Source of the DNA: Acanthosoma haemorrhoidale
Lineage: Eukaryota; Arthropoda; Insecta; Hemiptera; Acanthosomatidae
Assembly (NCBI GenBank): GCA_930367205.1
Contig: OV884013.1
Coordinates: 114,781,475-114,845,474, forward strand
Length of the DNA stretch: 64,000 nucleotides
Direction: 5' to 3'
Position 1 is the first letter of the stretch; each line of letters begins with the position of its first letter. Positions 46,531 to 58,118 of the stretch are shown piece by piece. Below the pieces are notes generated by a model. The model ran no database searches and was not told the origin of the DNA. It saw nothing but the letters and a program-made list of their open reading frames with translations. Made by a program: the position numbers and the translations under genes.

Positions 46531-47019
46531 CCAAACAGACTTAAAAAACGCGTGGTTAGAACTATGAAGAGAAATAAATTCATATAAATAAATGAAAAAA
46601 ATAATATATACATAAATAAGGTAGAATAAAGGCGGAAAAGCTGAGCGGTGAAATAGGGGTTATACCGTGGCAGTTGCCCACATGGAGATGAAGGTGGTGC
46701 CTTGGATCACCAGCCCTGTCCCTTATCTCTACTCTCCAGTCGGCAATGACCATAAATTACATTCAGGGTTTTCCAGGGGATTTTCTTCTCACCCCTTCCT
46801 TAGTTCGCCTACTGGAGACCCCTTCCGCTTTCACCTGTACTTCCTCCACCTACTATACTATATGTATTCACAGGACAAAGTCTTAGGCCGTAGTATAGGC
46901 CTCAAGTAAGCAAAGCGAGGATATTTATTAACTTAGCTCAATCGACAAAAAAGGTATACTGGCTTGTTAGAAGCGATGAAAACCAATAGGAAATTTATTT
47001 CTATTATACAATAATAAGG
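46531..47019. other. Unassigned
   Basis: An 80-codon frame at 46667-46909 has no recognised domain. Confidence 0.4.
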
Positions 47020-47764
47020 TATGATTATTTAAAAGTAACACAAAAAGTGAGGTACCTGGGCGAGACTATATGTAACAACGTTTCGGAAAAAGAAAGTATG
47101 AAAGAAAGAATCACCAAACTAGAGAGACTAAGTTTTGGAACCAGTAACGTATATAACAAGAAAAACCTGTCCACTAAAGCGAGAATAAGACACTACAGCA
47201 CAGTCGTTAAACCGGTAATATTATATGGGACGGAAACCTCATGCCTCCCCAGTCTAGAGAAACTACTGAGAATAGAACGAAGAATCCTAAGAAAGATCTA
47301 CGGTCCCAAAAAGACACAAGAAGGATACAAACTGAGATCCGACCAAAAAATCTACAAAGAGACAAAAGACCTAGAAACGGACATAAGGAGGCTGAAATTC
47401 CACAGACATATGGTAAGAATGGCCCCGGAAAAGCTCAACAAGGAAATACTCCAGAAAATCCGAGGATACAAAACTCAAGGGAATACACCGAGCAGATGAA
47501 GGAAGAAACTGAAAGACTAGGAATAACGGACCAGGATTGTCAGGATGGAGAAAGATATAGGAAAAGACTGAAGGAAATCAAGGTTCTTGTGGGAAAGAAA
47601 AAATCGAAACGCGTGGACAGAAGAAAGAAAACAAAAGCACGTAGAGATAATTAGTGAAAAATGGAAGGAAAGGAAAAACAAGAAAAGAACCGAAAGTAAT
47701 GATATTTGCGGGGTCTTTAAGGCCTTTCCATGACAAAAAAAAAAAAAAAACTATGATTATTTAA
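47020..47764 (+). mobile_element. Third non-LTR element, 5'-truncated, with poly(A) and 13-bp TSD
   Basis: TATGATTATTTAA occurs at 47020-47032 and again at 47752-47764, a perfect 13-bp duplication. Between them is a 5'-truncated LINE of about 719 bp ending in an A-run of 16 (47735-47750) directly after the ORF stop. There is almost no 3' UTR. This is a textbook target-primed insertion. Confidence 0.93.
47035..47733 (+). pseudogene. Reverse transcriptase C-terminal region, two frameshifts
   Basis: The frame reads VRYLGETICNN, then KKNLSTKARIRHYSTVVKPV, ILYGTETSCLPSLEKLLRIE and RRILRKIYGPK, then MVRMAPEKLNKEILQKI. These are blocks of the region after the RT palm in a large arthropod LINE group. 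At about 47485 the frame shifts by one (EETERLGITDQDCQDGERY follows). Near 47605 it shifts back, giving WTEERKQKHVEIISEKWKER and on to a TGA at 47731-47733. The two shifts suggest few mutations since insertion. It differs from F1 and F2; the clade is not decided here. Confidence 0.85.
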
Positions 47765-49025
47765 CACAATTCTTATTGTGCATACATACATATTTTCTTC
47801 ATTTTCTAAATAAAAGAAAACAAATGTAGAGATGCATAACCATTTTCAACAAAGCTCGGACACGTGTCATTTATTTAAATATTTTTGACATTGTTTCACG
47901 AAACCACTGACTCCTCTAGTGTAAGAAAAACATAATTACATTTTTACAGCAAAGACTATCTTCTCGATATTAACATCGGATTATTTCCTAGGCGACATTA
48001 AACTATTATGACAAATTAAATCCGAAGTGATACCTATTTTATATTTATTTAACATTCTTTATTATTAGAAATACTCACATAGTGGATCTGATTAACGGCC
48101 TGGTACTCACCTGCAAACCAAAAAATAAACACTAATCAGTATTAAGTAGTAAATGTAGTAAAAGTTTGTCATAGCTTAGGTGTGAATCTCAACAGAAAAA
48201 ATTATTATAAGCATAGAAATTTCCTACTCACCCGAGAAACTTCTCACAGTCCCTGAAAGTAAAATAAAATAACTCGTGTGTCATAACATACGAAAAATAC
48301 AACAAAAAAAAACATAATTGATGGACAAATATTTTCCAGGGTTGAGACATAAATAACTGCTCGAAAAAGAAGCACATCTGGGAGATATGTGCTACCGGTA
48401 ACTTTCTAATCCAATACATTTAGTTTAGGCGGGAGTATCAAATGCAAATGGCGGGAATATATTTGAATATCTGGCGAGGATAGTCTTTGATCTCTCGCGG
48501 ACCACTGCCTGTTCCCACAACAGTCCGGAATGCATTCATGTCGAGTCTTTGACTACGTGCCGTGTAGTCTAGAGTTCCAGCAAAGACCTCTGCTGTTCCA
48601 GCTAACGAACCTTCCACATGTCCTATGTCTGCTCTTCGGTGACATAACTTCTTGCAATCTTAATTATGTTAAAAATACGAGTACCTTAACCCTAAGCGTA
48701 TATACTATATATAAAACGAAATGTTAAAACATTTTATTCAGGGACAATGTCCTCCTAAGAATAACAAATAAGAAAGACAAAAAAAGTACAATATGTTTAC
48801 TGATGTGATTGGCTTATAAATAATAACGGGCATATGCACGTATAACTGGAATGAAGGAGGAGCATAATGAGGAAAATAAAACAAAAAACATAAATGAATA
48901 GACGGGAATGAGAATCACAGATAATTGCAAATAACAAAATATAAGAATGATCACAAGAGACAAAAGAACGTGAATGTTTGCTGGGGTACCGTACCTGCTT
49001 ATCGCCATATTTTTATCTTTAACAA
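47765..49025. other. Unassigned; GGCGGGA pair with octamer at 48428-48457
   Basis: GGCGGGAG (48428-48435), the POU octamer-like ATGCAAAT (48442-48449) and GGCGGGAA (48450-48457) lie in 30 bp. No coding region recognised. Confidence 0.35.
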
Positions 49026-49372
49026 TTGAAAGTGGTATAAGTCCATTTTTTCATGTATGGAGATATTTAAGGGTTTGCATTTAATACGCTGGCACTAGCT
49101 AAGTAATATCTGCTAAAGCGCAGTGTTCACTCAAGTTGTAATAATCAATAATAATTGTAATAAGAAAGTTTTTTTTAATTATAATAATTAGGAATGGATT
49201 TTCAAAAAAAAAAATATTTTGCGATAACATTTTATAGCCAAAATTCTTCTGTTAGTTTTATGAGAAAAACTCCATTGAATGTATGATTATAAATATGGAG
49301 AGATGTCTATATCTTAATAATATTACCGTTAACTCATTTTTTTTTCAAAAAGTGGACTTATACCACTTTCAA
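49026..49372. mobile_element. MITE with 25-bp terminal inverted repeats
   Basis: The left end TTGAAAGTGGTATAAGTCCA then TTTTT matches the complement of the right end (49348-49372) with a single C/T difference. The element is about 347 bp, AT-rich, without coding capacity. No clear target duplication. Superfamily not assigned. Confidence 0.75.
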
Positions 49373-51131
49373 AAATAACAGCTCAATTATTTACAACTAC
49401 AAGACATATTATAGGGGGGGGGGGAATACGGTAAGTATTTATTGTGGTAGCAAACACCAAGTTTTGTAGGTAATTTCGTACTTGTTATAACAGGTGACTT
49501 TTGCCAAATAACATGCCAAGGTGAGCAGGTCCATGAAGACATGCCAACAGTAGCACTATAGTTGCCGCCACGAAGACCCGCAATACACGGCACTGCTGCC
49601 GCTCTGTGCACTACTTCTCTTCCATCCACCTGATGTCTTTACTTGGACAAGCACATTAGTCCCTGACAACACCACGCCAGGTAGCCCCTTCATCCCAAGC
49701 AATTTTATGTCTGCGATTATAGTTAGTTGAGATCCGTAGCTAAGAAAGAATGATCAGAGAGACTGCGACGACAAGAGTAATCCCTGCCAAGTAGACAGGG
49801 CCCGCAAATCCTCACCACATCCTCCGGGGCACGTCTTGGGGATTCTCCAGGCTCCAGTATCTGCGGATGGAGGCAGTGAGGCAGACATCGCGGCCTCTGG
49901 ACACGGATTTTGATATCGGTTGTGTTATGAGATAATTCCGGCGTTTATTAGATGAAGCAGTTTAGCTTTGCGATACATTTTCAAAGAGATCATTAAACTG
50001 CAATACCTGCCCCTAGGAGTTCTCAGCCTAGAATCGTTTCCACGGCAACAAAAAAAGAGCACCAAAGTGCTCAGTATTCAGTGTTATACTTCAGAAGTTT
50101 GTCGAGAAAATTAATTTATGAATCAAAAAGTTCTTGAAAAACCCTTTTTTCAAAATTGATTTGTATTTATTTCGTCTTAAAAGCCAAGGTCAATGTCATG
50201 GATGTAACCCATCGAAGTATTAATTGAAAATTAATTTGTGAAATATTTATTTGGATCATTGTCTCCATTTCTAAAACACTGGTTGGTTGAGTGTTTCTAG
50301 AATATTTTTAGTAAAGTATTCCTCGCTAATAGTGAATATTTCAACGGAAACGGTTGCTTAGTACTTATTGTACAAAAATTTCAAACCCTTTATTTTGCCT
50401 TGGCGAGGGAGGAAGGGAGGGAGAGAGAGAGAAAGAAATATGTGGCAGAGGTAACGAGTGACTGTACACTGCATCATAACGATTTGTCTGGATCGAATTC
50501 GAAGAGGCCCCGTTGTCCCGAGAGAGCTCAAACGCAGAAAAAAACAACATAGACGCTGATCGTTAGCAAGAGACGTTGCTCGTTACGGGGACTGCGCTTG
50601 CAAGATAGGGACTGGTGATTGGGCAAAGTCCGACCCTCAGTCTTTTAATTAGTCCCGCTGCTTCAGAGGACTTAGGCACTCCAGAGCAGAGAGAGGACTT
50701 GGCCCATTCAAGCCTCTCTCCACCTAGGCCAGTCGAAGGGCCTTTTAATCATCGACAGAGAGTGAGAGAGAGAGAGGGTGCGCAGTCGGCGGAGGAAAAC
50801 AAACAGTACGGAGCAGCCAATCTAATCTCTTCCATTCATCCTATCAATTAGTCGGATCACAATTGTTTTCAAGTGATTTATCAGCGAGTCAGTCATTAAT
50901 GAACATCTCTCTCTGATTATTTCATAAAATGTAAGGGCGTTCTTTTAATTTAAATAAAGGATCAACAGAAAACAAATTAATTGTAAACGTTCTAAAGGGA
51001 GAAGGGCTAAGCCCTTATTAATTTTGATTTAGAGTTGAGAGGATGAACCCTCTAGTCTAGCATCACGGAAATTCAAGAGCAAGACTCTGTATGTCAAAAT
51101 CACTATACTGAAAATGCTTGTATTATTTCCT
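49373..51131. other. Unassigned; GC-richer blocks 49440-49920 and 50560-50830
   Basis: A G-run of 11 lies at 49414-49424. Block 50560-50830 has GA-repeat stretches (50757-50780) like those bound by GAGA-type factors, and a 78-codon frame (50615-50851) without domain. No gene supported. Confidence 0.35.
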
Positions 51132-51770
51132 TCAACAAGGACATTAAATAACACAACTGAGTGGCTGAGACTAAGGAGTACTAAGGACTGGCTGGTCGAT
51201 AAAGGAGTATATCTTCATCAAATATATTAATTAACGACCTTCCAATATACATTTATAAATATATGTTATATTATGGTGTTGTATCTTTCATAATGGAATT
51301 TCAATACTAATAATCAGAAGCATTTCATACAAACAGATTATATTTTATATAAATTTTATTTCAGTAAATTTTTCATTGGCTGTTAATTATAAATAATAGT
51401 GGCACTAATACCACAATAAAATATTTGTAATATATTCAAACATTGGAAACTAGCTCTTGGTAAGTAAAATTAGACCCCCCCCCCCCCCGGCTGCCTGCCT
51501 CTTTGCCAGTCTTTGCTTAAGTTTGACCAAAGAGAAGTCATATTGGGATGGAGGGTAGCTTGGGTAGGGGCAGCCCCTAACTGGATTATGTGTATATATA
51601 TCATAATCATACATAAATAACATATAATTACATAACATAAACTATATATATATAATCAACAAGGACATTAAATAACTGAGTGGCTGAGGTACAGGTCGAT
51701 AAAAGTGAGACGTTAGATATTCATTAAATATATTAATTATGAGACGGCGTTTCAATAAACATTTATAAAT
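51132..51770. repeat. Direct duplication of a ~115-140-bp segment
   Basis: 51132-51270 and 51656-51770 share TCAACAAGGACATTAAATAA, GAGTGGCTGAG, GGTCGATAAA and ACATTTATAAAT in order. The left arm of the inverted repeat (51321-51592) lies between them. Confidence 0.75.
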
Positions 51771-53694
51771 TATTATTATAATATAATAATTAAAACTATG
51801 CCATAATAAAACTCTTCAAATTAGTTATCTTCATTTATTGTGTTAATTATATAAAATATTCAATCCGTTCGTTGAATGTCAAATCAAGAAGTGAGATTTG
51901 TTTCATGTTTAAGAGTCAATGAATTACAACTCTTGCAGTAATTTGTTCAAAAGACTATCCAAAGACAATTATATGGGGGGGGGGGGTATCAATCTTTTAT
52001 TATAACTAGTAAGGTTGATAAATTATTTTATTTTGTAATATAATTTTCATTTAAAATATTAATTTAGCCTTACATATTGTAATTCATCTCAAGTCAACTT
52101 CAAATTTATAATAATTTGTAATAATTAATGTTGTTTTTAATAAAGCTCCTATTTATTATTGAATATTATTATTGCATCCTCTTGTCCGATAATTAACACT
52201 AATTAAAAGTAACTTCAAATGAACTCATTCAAATAGGGACATATTCCTAGACAAACCTAGACCAAGATAATTAGTAAAGTAATTAACAAAAGGGTTCATG
52301 TAGTAATACATATGTCTGCATTATGCCTTAGTGTGAGATGGCAGGTGATGATTCTATTCCACGACTAACGGTGAACTTCAAATATTAATATTAACAAAGT
52401 AACAATTTTTATGCTGAGTGCACGCTCAGTGATATACAATTGTGACGTGAAGTTATACAATTACAGTAGGTTTTTAAACGTAATTATAATTTATAATATT
52501 AGTAAACACATATAAAAGTTGAGAGTTTGGAACCGGTTCTAAATTGGTGTTTGATGTACGGCAGAGATGCCGAGTAAATTTGCATCCTGGCATATAACAT
52601 CATACAGATTTGAAGAGTTTGTTAATATTTCAAAATTTAAATAAACATTGTGGAAAGCCAGAAAAGTAAATTGATTGATTTCATGCCAGAAAATTCATAC
52701 AGATAGATTATTAAGGTCTTATTTATTTTGATTTTCAAGACAATCATGCCTTCTTTATATTAACTCAAGTAGCTAGTTATTTTTCTCTCACGAGCTCAAA
52801 TTAACCTCGACCTTAAGAAATAATTCATATACTCACTAACCTCTAAAAGATCATGGACAAAGTCCATTTATAAATTAAAGTGACATTTTTAAAAGATATA
52901 AACAATCAAACGGCAATAAATCCCCCCCCCCCGCCAAAAAAAAAATCAGTGCCATAAATCAGTGAAAAGAAAGAGAAGAAAGAGCGGGGACTTCGCAAAA
53001 GGTGGTTCTTAGCCGGTTGTAAATGATGTAGGACCCTATAGACTTGTAGCAGTGCCACATAAATCAGGATAAATATAAGGCCGTTATAACTAATTACAGT
53101 TAGTCGGAGTGGGGTGGCAGCACTGTAAGTAAGAAGAATAATCAAGCTGGCAGCGGCGGATGATATATTTGGCGGGATTTATTGCTCCATTTCCCGCCAG
53201 TTCGCCTCCCCAAGGGAAACTGCACTGGATCACGGAAATGGCCACGGCCGATTGTGTTCCGAGTCGATCTCCGTCATTTATTTAATTATTGCTGACAGCA
53301 GCAGCAGATATAACGTATAAATGGCACAGGCAAATCAAACGTTTTTTTGTGCTTCGCTGCGAAAATTGAACGCGACAAAAACTCGATATAGACCGGAAGA
53401 AGTTGCTTTTCAACGCTATTTTTGAATGATATCAAAATTTCATTTCATCTGAATGCCAGAATCGGGTGTCAAACCTCACAAAAACCCAGTTAGGGGTTAC
53501 CCCTACCCTCCATCGTGTGACGACCATCCCAATATGACTTCTCTTTGGTCAAACTCATGCAAACACAGCGGGAGCACAGTGTCTAATTTTACTTACCAAG
53601 ATCTAGTTTCCAATGTGTGATATTAGTACCACTATTACTTATAGTTAAGAGCCAAAGAAAAATTTAGTGAAATATAATTTGTTTGTATGAAATG
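51321..53694. repeat. Long inverted repeat, arms ~215-270 bp, 2.4 kb overall
   Basis: The left arm (51321-51592) and the complement of the right arm (53478-53694) share CATTTCATACAAACA, CATTGGAAACTAG, TCTTGGTAAGTAAAATTAGA, TTTGACCAAAGAGAAGTCAT and ATTGGGATGG in order. The left arm carries a C-run of 14 (51475-51488) that the right arm lacks. The core has further G/C-runs (51975-51986, 52922-52932) and no recognised coding region. Possible long-TIR or foldback element, or two inverted copies of one repeat. Confidence 0.8.
53168..53199. promoter_or_regulatory. Inverted pair of E2F-like motifs
   Basis: TTTGGCGGGA (53168-53177) and ATTTCCCGCCA (53189-53199) are E2F-type motifs facing each other. 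Motif match only; no gene start seen. Confidence 0.3.
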
Positions 53695-54111
53695 TTTGTT
53701 GCTTAGGGCTTCCGATAAATTTTCTGGTTTATAAAACTGTGACTGAACAGAGCATAATAAGCTTGCGAGGAACAAGAAATAGTAAGAAATTCTCCCTTTT
53801 TTAAACCTTTTAAAGACAAAATGTTCTATGAATAGCCTGGACAAGCAAAGATGGTGAACCGGAAGAAGACGAGTAAAAGCTTTCAAGCCTGGTGATAAGG
53901 GACTGGATATAGATAGCACTGGGAAGCGTGAGGAAGGCCTGTCTGTTGACAGAGTGGTAACACTGCCTACGATAGGGCATCTAATCTATGAGTCCGCTAG
54001 CTTGTCTACGCTTCTTGCAGGCCTAATATAATGGTCAGGGAAACTACACGTCATCTTTGAACGGGTCGGGTTCGAATCACAGAAGGCCGGGAGAAATCAC
54101 TCATTCGTAAA
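53695..54111. other. Unassigned, includes SINE-like heads
   Basis: A tRNA-like A-box (TGACAGAGTGGTAACACTGC, 53947-53966) precedes the B-box-bearing segment 54010-54090. Confidence 0.35.
54010..54090 (+). repeat. tRNA-like SINE head remnant
   Basis: A clear B-box (GTCGGGTTCGAATCACAG) follows a degenerate 5' half beginning AATATAATGGTCAGGG. It lies next to the 3' end of the inverted F4 copy. Confidence 0.45.
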
Positions 54112-54350
54112 GAAAGAAAAGCTTTATTATGAAGTACAATAAAAACACTGGTATATAAAAATATTAAGACTTACGTTACTACATACTGGGTGGAAGGTCT
54201 AGAGACGAGTGGGGTCTGGGGCTAAAGCTGAGACATATATGTATAAGAAAAGGGTAAGATTCTGGGAAGTATGGAGGTCTTGAAGGGATGCGGTTGCTTA
54301 CTTAAAAATAACAGGGAACCAACAGAGACTTGACCATGAAGTCACGAGGC
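54112..54350 (-). repeat. Dispersed repeat F4, copy b
   Basis: Minus-strand copy of the repeat at 34378-34607. Shared blocks include ACATATATGTATAAGAAAAG and TACTACATACTGGGTGGAAG. Its 3' end (AATAAAGCTTTTCTTTC on the minus strand) abuts the SINE-like head. Confidence 0.8.
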
Positions 54351-57300
54351 AGGTATACAGTTCTGCTCAAGTCCCTTTTACTTGTTCTTAGTAAGATTAT
54401 AAATATTCTATATAAAGCAAGCATTATAAAACTGTAGAAGTAAACTTTAGTAAACTTTTATAAGGCCTAAGCTATCCACGCGAAACATTAGCCTAGTTAA
54501 TTTCTAATCACTAGAGTTACAATTCCCTTTTAAAAAACGTAAATAACTTTGGGCACTAAAGTGTTTCCTTAAAATTATTTGTCACTTCAATGATAATTAA
54601 TGATATTTAGGAATGATCTGTCTGGAGAAACGGACTTTGTAGAATATACAATGATGCCTACATATTAAGCCCGTCTTCAGAGTTGGGTCCATCGAGTCGA
54701 AAGCAGGTTGTCCTCACCTGGCAGATACTTTGGTCAAATTCAAAAGTAAAGGAGGGACCACGTTTGAATTTTTCCTGATGTATTAAAGAAGCTCGCCATG
54801 AATTGGATACGAGCGGACTTTTACGCAGATGCTTTGACGGACATGGGAACATTAGCGAAAAGGCTCAGAAAAAATCACAGTATACCTTGACTGCCAAAAG
54901 TATGCAACACAGAGAATACAACTCACACATTCCGTCCCCCTCCTTTTTTAATGGCCTCCGCCATCATTTACTCATAGACCAAGAAAGATTAGACTTCGCA
55001 AGGATTTGAACTTCCTTTTGTTAATCTAGGATTAAAGGATTTATGCTTTTAATGGATTACTAGATTAAGATACGAACTCACTCAGACATCCTTTTGGAAT
55101 AGAGGCAAAAGAATGTCAGTTGCGGATTCCCCCCCAATAAGATTTCGTTTTATGTCCCACGTTGTCTGTACACCTTGTGCTAGGAGACCTGGCCTTTACT
55201 TTTCTAAATTAAATCTTTTTGTATTGAAATGGAGTACGCTGGTATGGGGTAACCCATGGGTTTAGCCGGGGGCAGTAAAGGGGGGGCAGGCTAGAATTCA
55301 CACAGGTCTCGCTTCCTCGTTCTTTTCAATCTAAGAAGAGGGTTTGATTGAGTACAAATTTGAATTTAACGAATTTCAAAGGACAGGGAGGAGCAACCCC
55401 AGAACCGATTTTTAAGAAATTTAATATCAAGAAATCAAGCTAAAGATACGTTTTAATAAACGCTAGGGCAATCAAGTATTTCATTTCACAAATACGTTAT
55501 TAACAGCTAACAGAAAAACTCAATTGACCTGTCATTTATTCAATCACAACCCGGGCCCAGCAAAAAGTTTCATTTTAGATCCCACAGTCGATAAATTTCA
55601 ACCAGTTAGTTAAATGAAATAGAGCCCATTCTCATATGGCAATATACCCAGTATCATCGGTGACATTTAAAATCTGTCACACACCTGGAGTTTAATAACA
55701 GAAGGGGGAAAAAACAATAAGTGATATATAAAAAAAAAAAGATTGAAGATAGATCTGTCAGTGACAGGCTTGCCAAATATGACATGATTTTATCCCCTTA
55801 ATTCAATCCCCTCTTCTCACCCTCCACTTCTCGGGGAGGGTGGCAGCCCTGTTTTTGTCTTTCCACGACACCCTACCGCCTTTGACACCGGCGGAGGACT
55901 CCTGATAAGAGATGGAGGCCTTATGATAATTGCATTAGCAATGTAAATGAGAAAGTATCAGACGAAAATATCACGGGAGAAGAAATTTCTAGTGAAAAGC
56001 GGATTAAGGTGACAGCCAGGAGCCCCAGGTGGTCCGAATAACTTGAAGCAGGGGTCCCCACCGGCTCGTGTAATCAATCTTACCAATCTTTCCCTTCCTT
56101 CTTCCTGCGAATTTAAGCAGACGTCGATCAAGGCGGGTGTGGGATATGCATGCAAATACACCTGACAGGCTTCGAGAAATGTATGAAATATTTAAACAGC
56201 GTGATGGAAGTATGTAAACCATAAGAGGAAAAAGGAATACATTTAGTTAAGCAAAAGAGATAGGTAGCCCACAACTGTACTTCATCGTCATACACTATAC
56301 TTATGACTCCATCTTCACTTATGGATAATACGTTTGAAAGGACACAAAATACGGATCCTTAATAAAATGCAGACAATAATACCAAAAGAACCCTTAGCTC
56401 AACTCCCTGTCTTTAGTTAGAAACTTATAAGTTAAAACTTAAATAGCTACAGCTTCTGTGCTTCATAGGCACTCAGGGTCAGAGAAAAACTAATAGCATA
56501 GCCAAAGTATACCCTAATCCTTGCTCATATTTTACAATGCAACTAATTATATTAAAATCTAAATAGTTAACATATTAACGGGAAAATTGAACTCAAAAAC
56601 CAATTAGAGAGAATAACTTTCTTGTAGAACTGCTTAGTGGAGCTGTTCAACCATAGTGAGTTGTTTAGTGCATAACGTACTTATCCATCCCTTAGACAAT
56701 AGTCAATATATAATTAGGATATCTTGACTATTATTGCTTGTATAAAAGCAACAGTCATTATATTTGCTATAAATAAAATGAATTAGTAAATGTGATGTCT
56801 GATAATATCAAAAGGGCCGATATTTATCTCCAAGAGACTATTCAAGAAATCAGTGGTACAAGGCAGGACAGTTCCCTTCGCTCCAAACTACAGCCGTCGG
56901 ACCTAGTACCTAGTATTTCTCGCAGAAATCACCAATACATCTTTCGCAGATACTTTTCACGTCGGCTTTTAAATTAGCCGCTCGGCCGGGAAAAGACATG
57001 CCTACTACCTTTGTTGAAAGATCTACAGCGTTCATACCGGAAATACGATTCGTCTATCGGTTTAAAAAAGTATAGCCACTCCCCTGAAGCGATTGGGACT
57101 GATGAAACACGACTGCCCTAAGCCCCCGCTAATCCGGAGCAAAGACAACAACAGGCGAGGCAATGGAGCAATAAGTCCCGCAAACTCCCTTTCGACTCCG
57201 TGACAGATACCCCCAATGACCTGTACAGTCAGTGCAAACAAAGAGCTGAGAGGTGTGAATGATCCAAAGCCAGCGAAGGCCAGGGACAGAAGCACTCAGG

Positions 57301-57742
57301 TTGCGCTCGGTCGGGAGTGTACTAGGTGCGATGATAGCTCCGTCGCCTTGGCAACACCCTCCTGCCACAGGAGAGAGCCTCGAGGGTCATCCCTCCGGGT
57401 AGGATATCCTATCTGGCAACACTGCCGACTTTTGTACTAGTGGTTGCTGGCGAGGTCAAAGGTGACATCAAAGGTTCAGGTCAACCGCTAAAGTCAAACT
57501 AATAGCCTTCACATTGTTTAAGATCCGAGAGAGTAGGCCAGTTACGGTGGGTTTTAAATAATTAACTTATTTTTATTGATTTAATTCGAGGATTTACAGA
57601 TATTTTAGGATCCTTTGAAGAATTTAATTGCTTTGAAAATTTCCTTTTAACCAGCGCACAACTAGCTTTCGAACTTCCGGATCGATAACGTGTCAAATAA
57701 TATACAATCCCTTGAACGGGACCGAATTCGGCGCAAATGACA
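54351..57742. other. Unassigned; GC-richer blocks 55790-56160 and 57030-57430
   Basis: No coding region supported. Block 57030-57430 has short frames on both strands (74-79 codons) without domains, a T-box-like AGGTGTGA (57251-57258) and an X-box-like GTCGCCTTGGCAAC (57342-57355). Block 55790-56160 has overlapping minus-strand frames of 67 and 72 codons with no domain. Confidence 0.35.
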
Positions 57743-57873
57743 ACAAAAAAGTCAAACATCAAGCGTATCCAATCCTTTCAATCAAAAGTCCTGAGAACAA
57801 TAGTAAATGCCCCTTATTACGCCAGCAACAAAACCCTTCATAACGATCTTAATATACCTTACATTCTTGAACT
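57743..57873 (+). mobile_element. F1 non-LTR fragment J (internal RT only)
   Basis: A 131-bp plus-strand piece with an uninterrupted frame: KKSNIKRIQSFQSKVLRTIV then NAPYYASNKTLHNDLNIPYI and LELI. Neither the 3' end nor more 5' sequence is present, so it is an internal relic or a deletion product. Confidence 0.85.
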
Positions 57874-58047
57874 CATCTCTTTCAATATGAACTTGAACTG
57901 TAGTGATTAAGGCTTTAAATACATACAATTAGAAGTAAAACATTGGGTCCAACTTCCATGAGAAACAACACCAACATCCATTGGAGGCTCTAATTGAACC
58001 AGTACTCAATGAGAGGCAGAACAATATCAAAAAGTGAAGTTCAATGC

Positions 58048-58118
58048 TCGTGCACGGTAGCTCAGTTGGTAGAGCACCCGACTGGGTTTCAAGTCCCGAT
58101 TCTGACGGTGTATTTTTT
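58048..58118 (+). pseudogene. tRNA-like sequence lacking the anticodon arm
   Basis: A good A-box (TAGCTCAGTTGGTAGAGCA, 58058-58076) and B-box (GGGTTTCAAGTCCCG, 58084-58098) are only 7 bases apart. A normal tRNA has an anticodon arm and variable loop between them. A T-run (58113-58118) could end Pol III transcription. The acceptor stem does not pair. A tRNA pseudogene or SINE head, not a functional tRNA. Confidence 0.7.

Noticed and set aside
49387..49629. 80-codon minus-strand frame
   Set aside because: No domain; part of it reads through a G/C homopolymer.
58048..58118. Functional tRNA gene
   Set aside because: The A-box and B-box are too close: the anticodon arm is missing and the acceptor stem does not pair.
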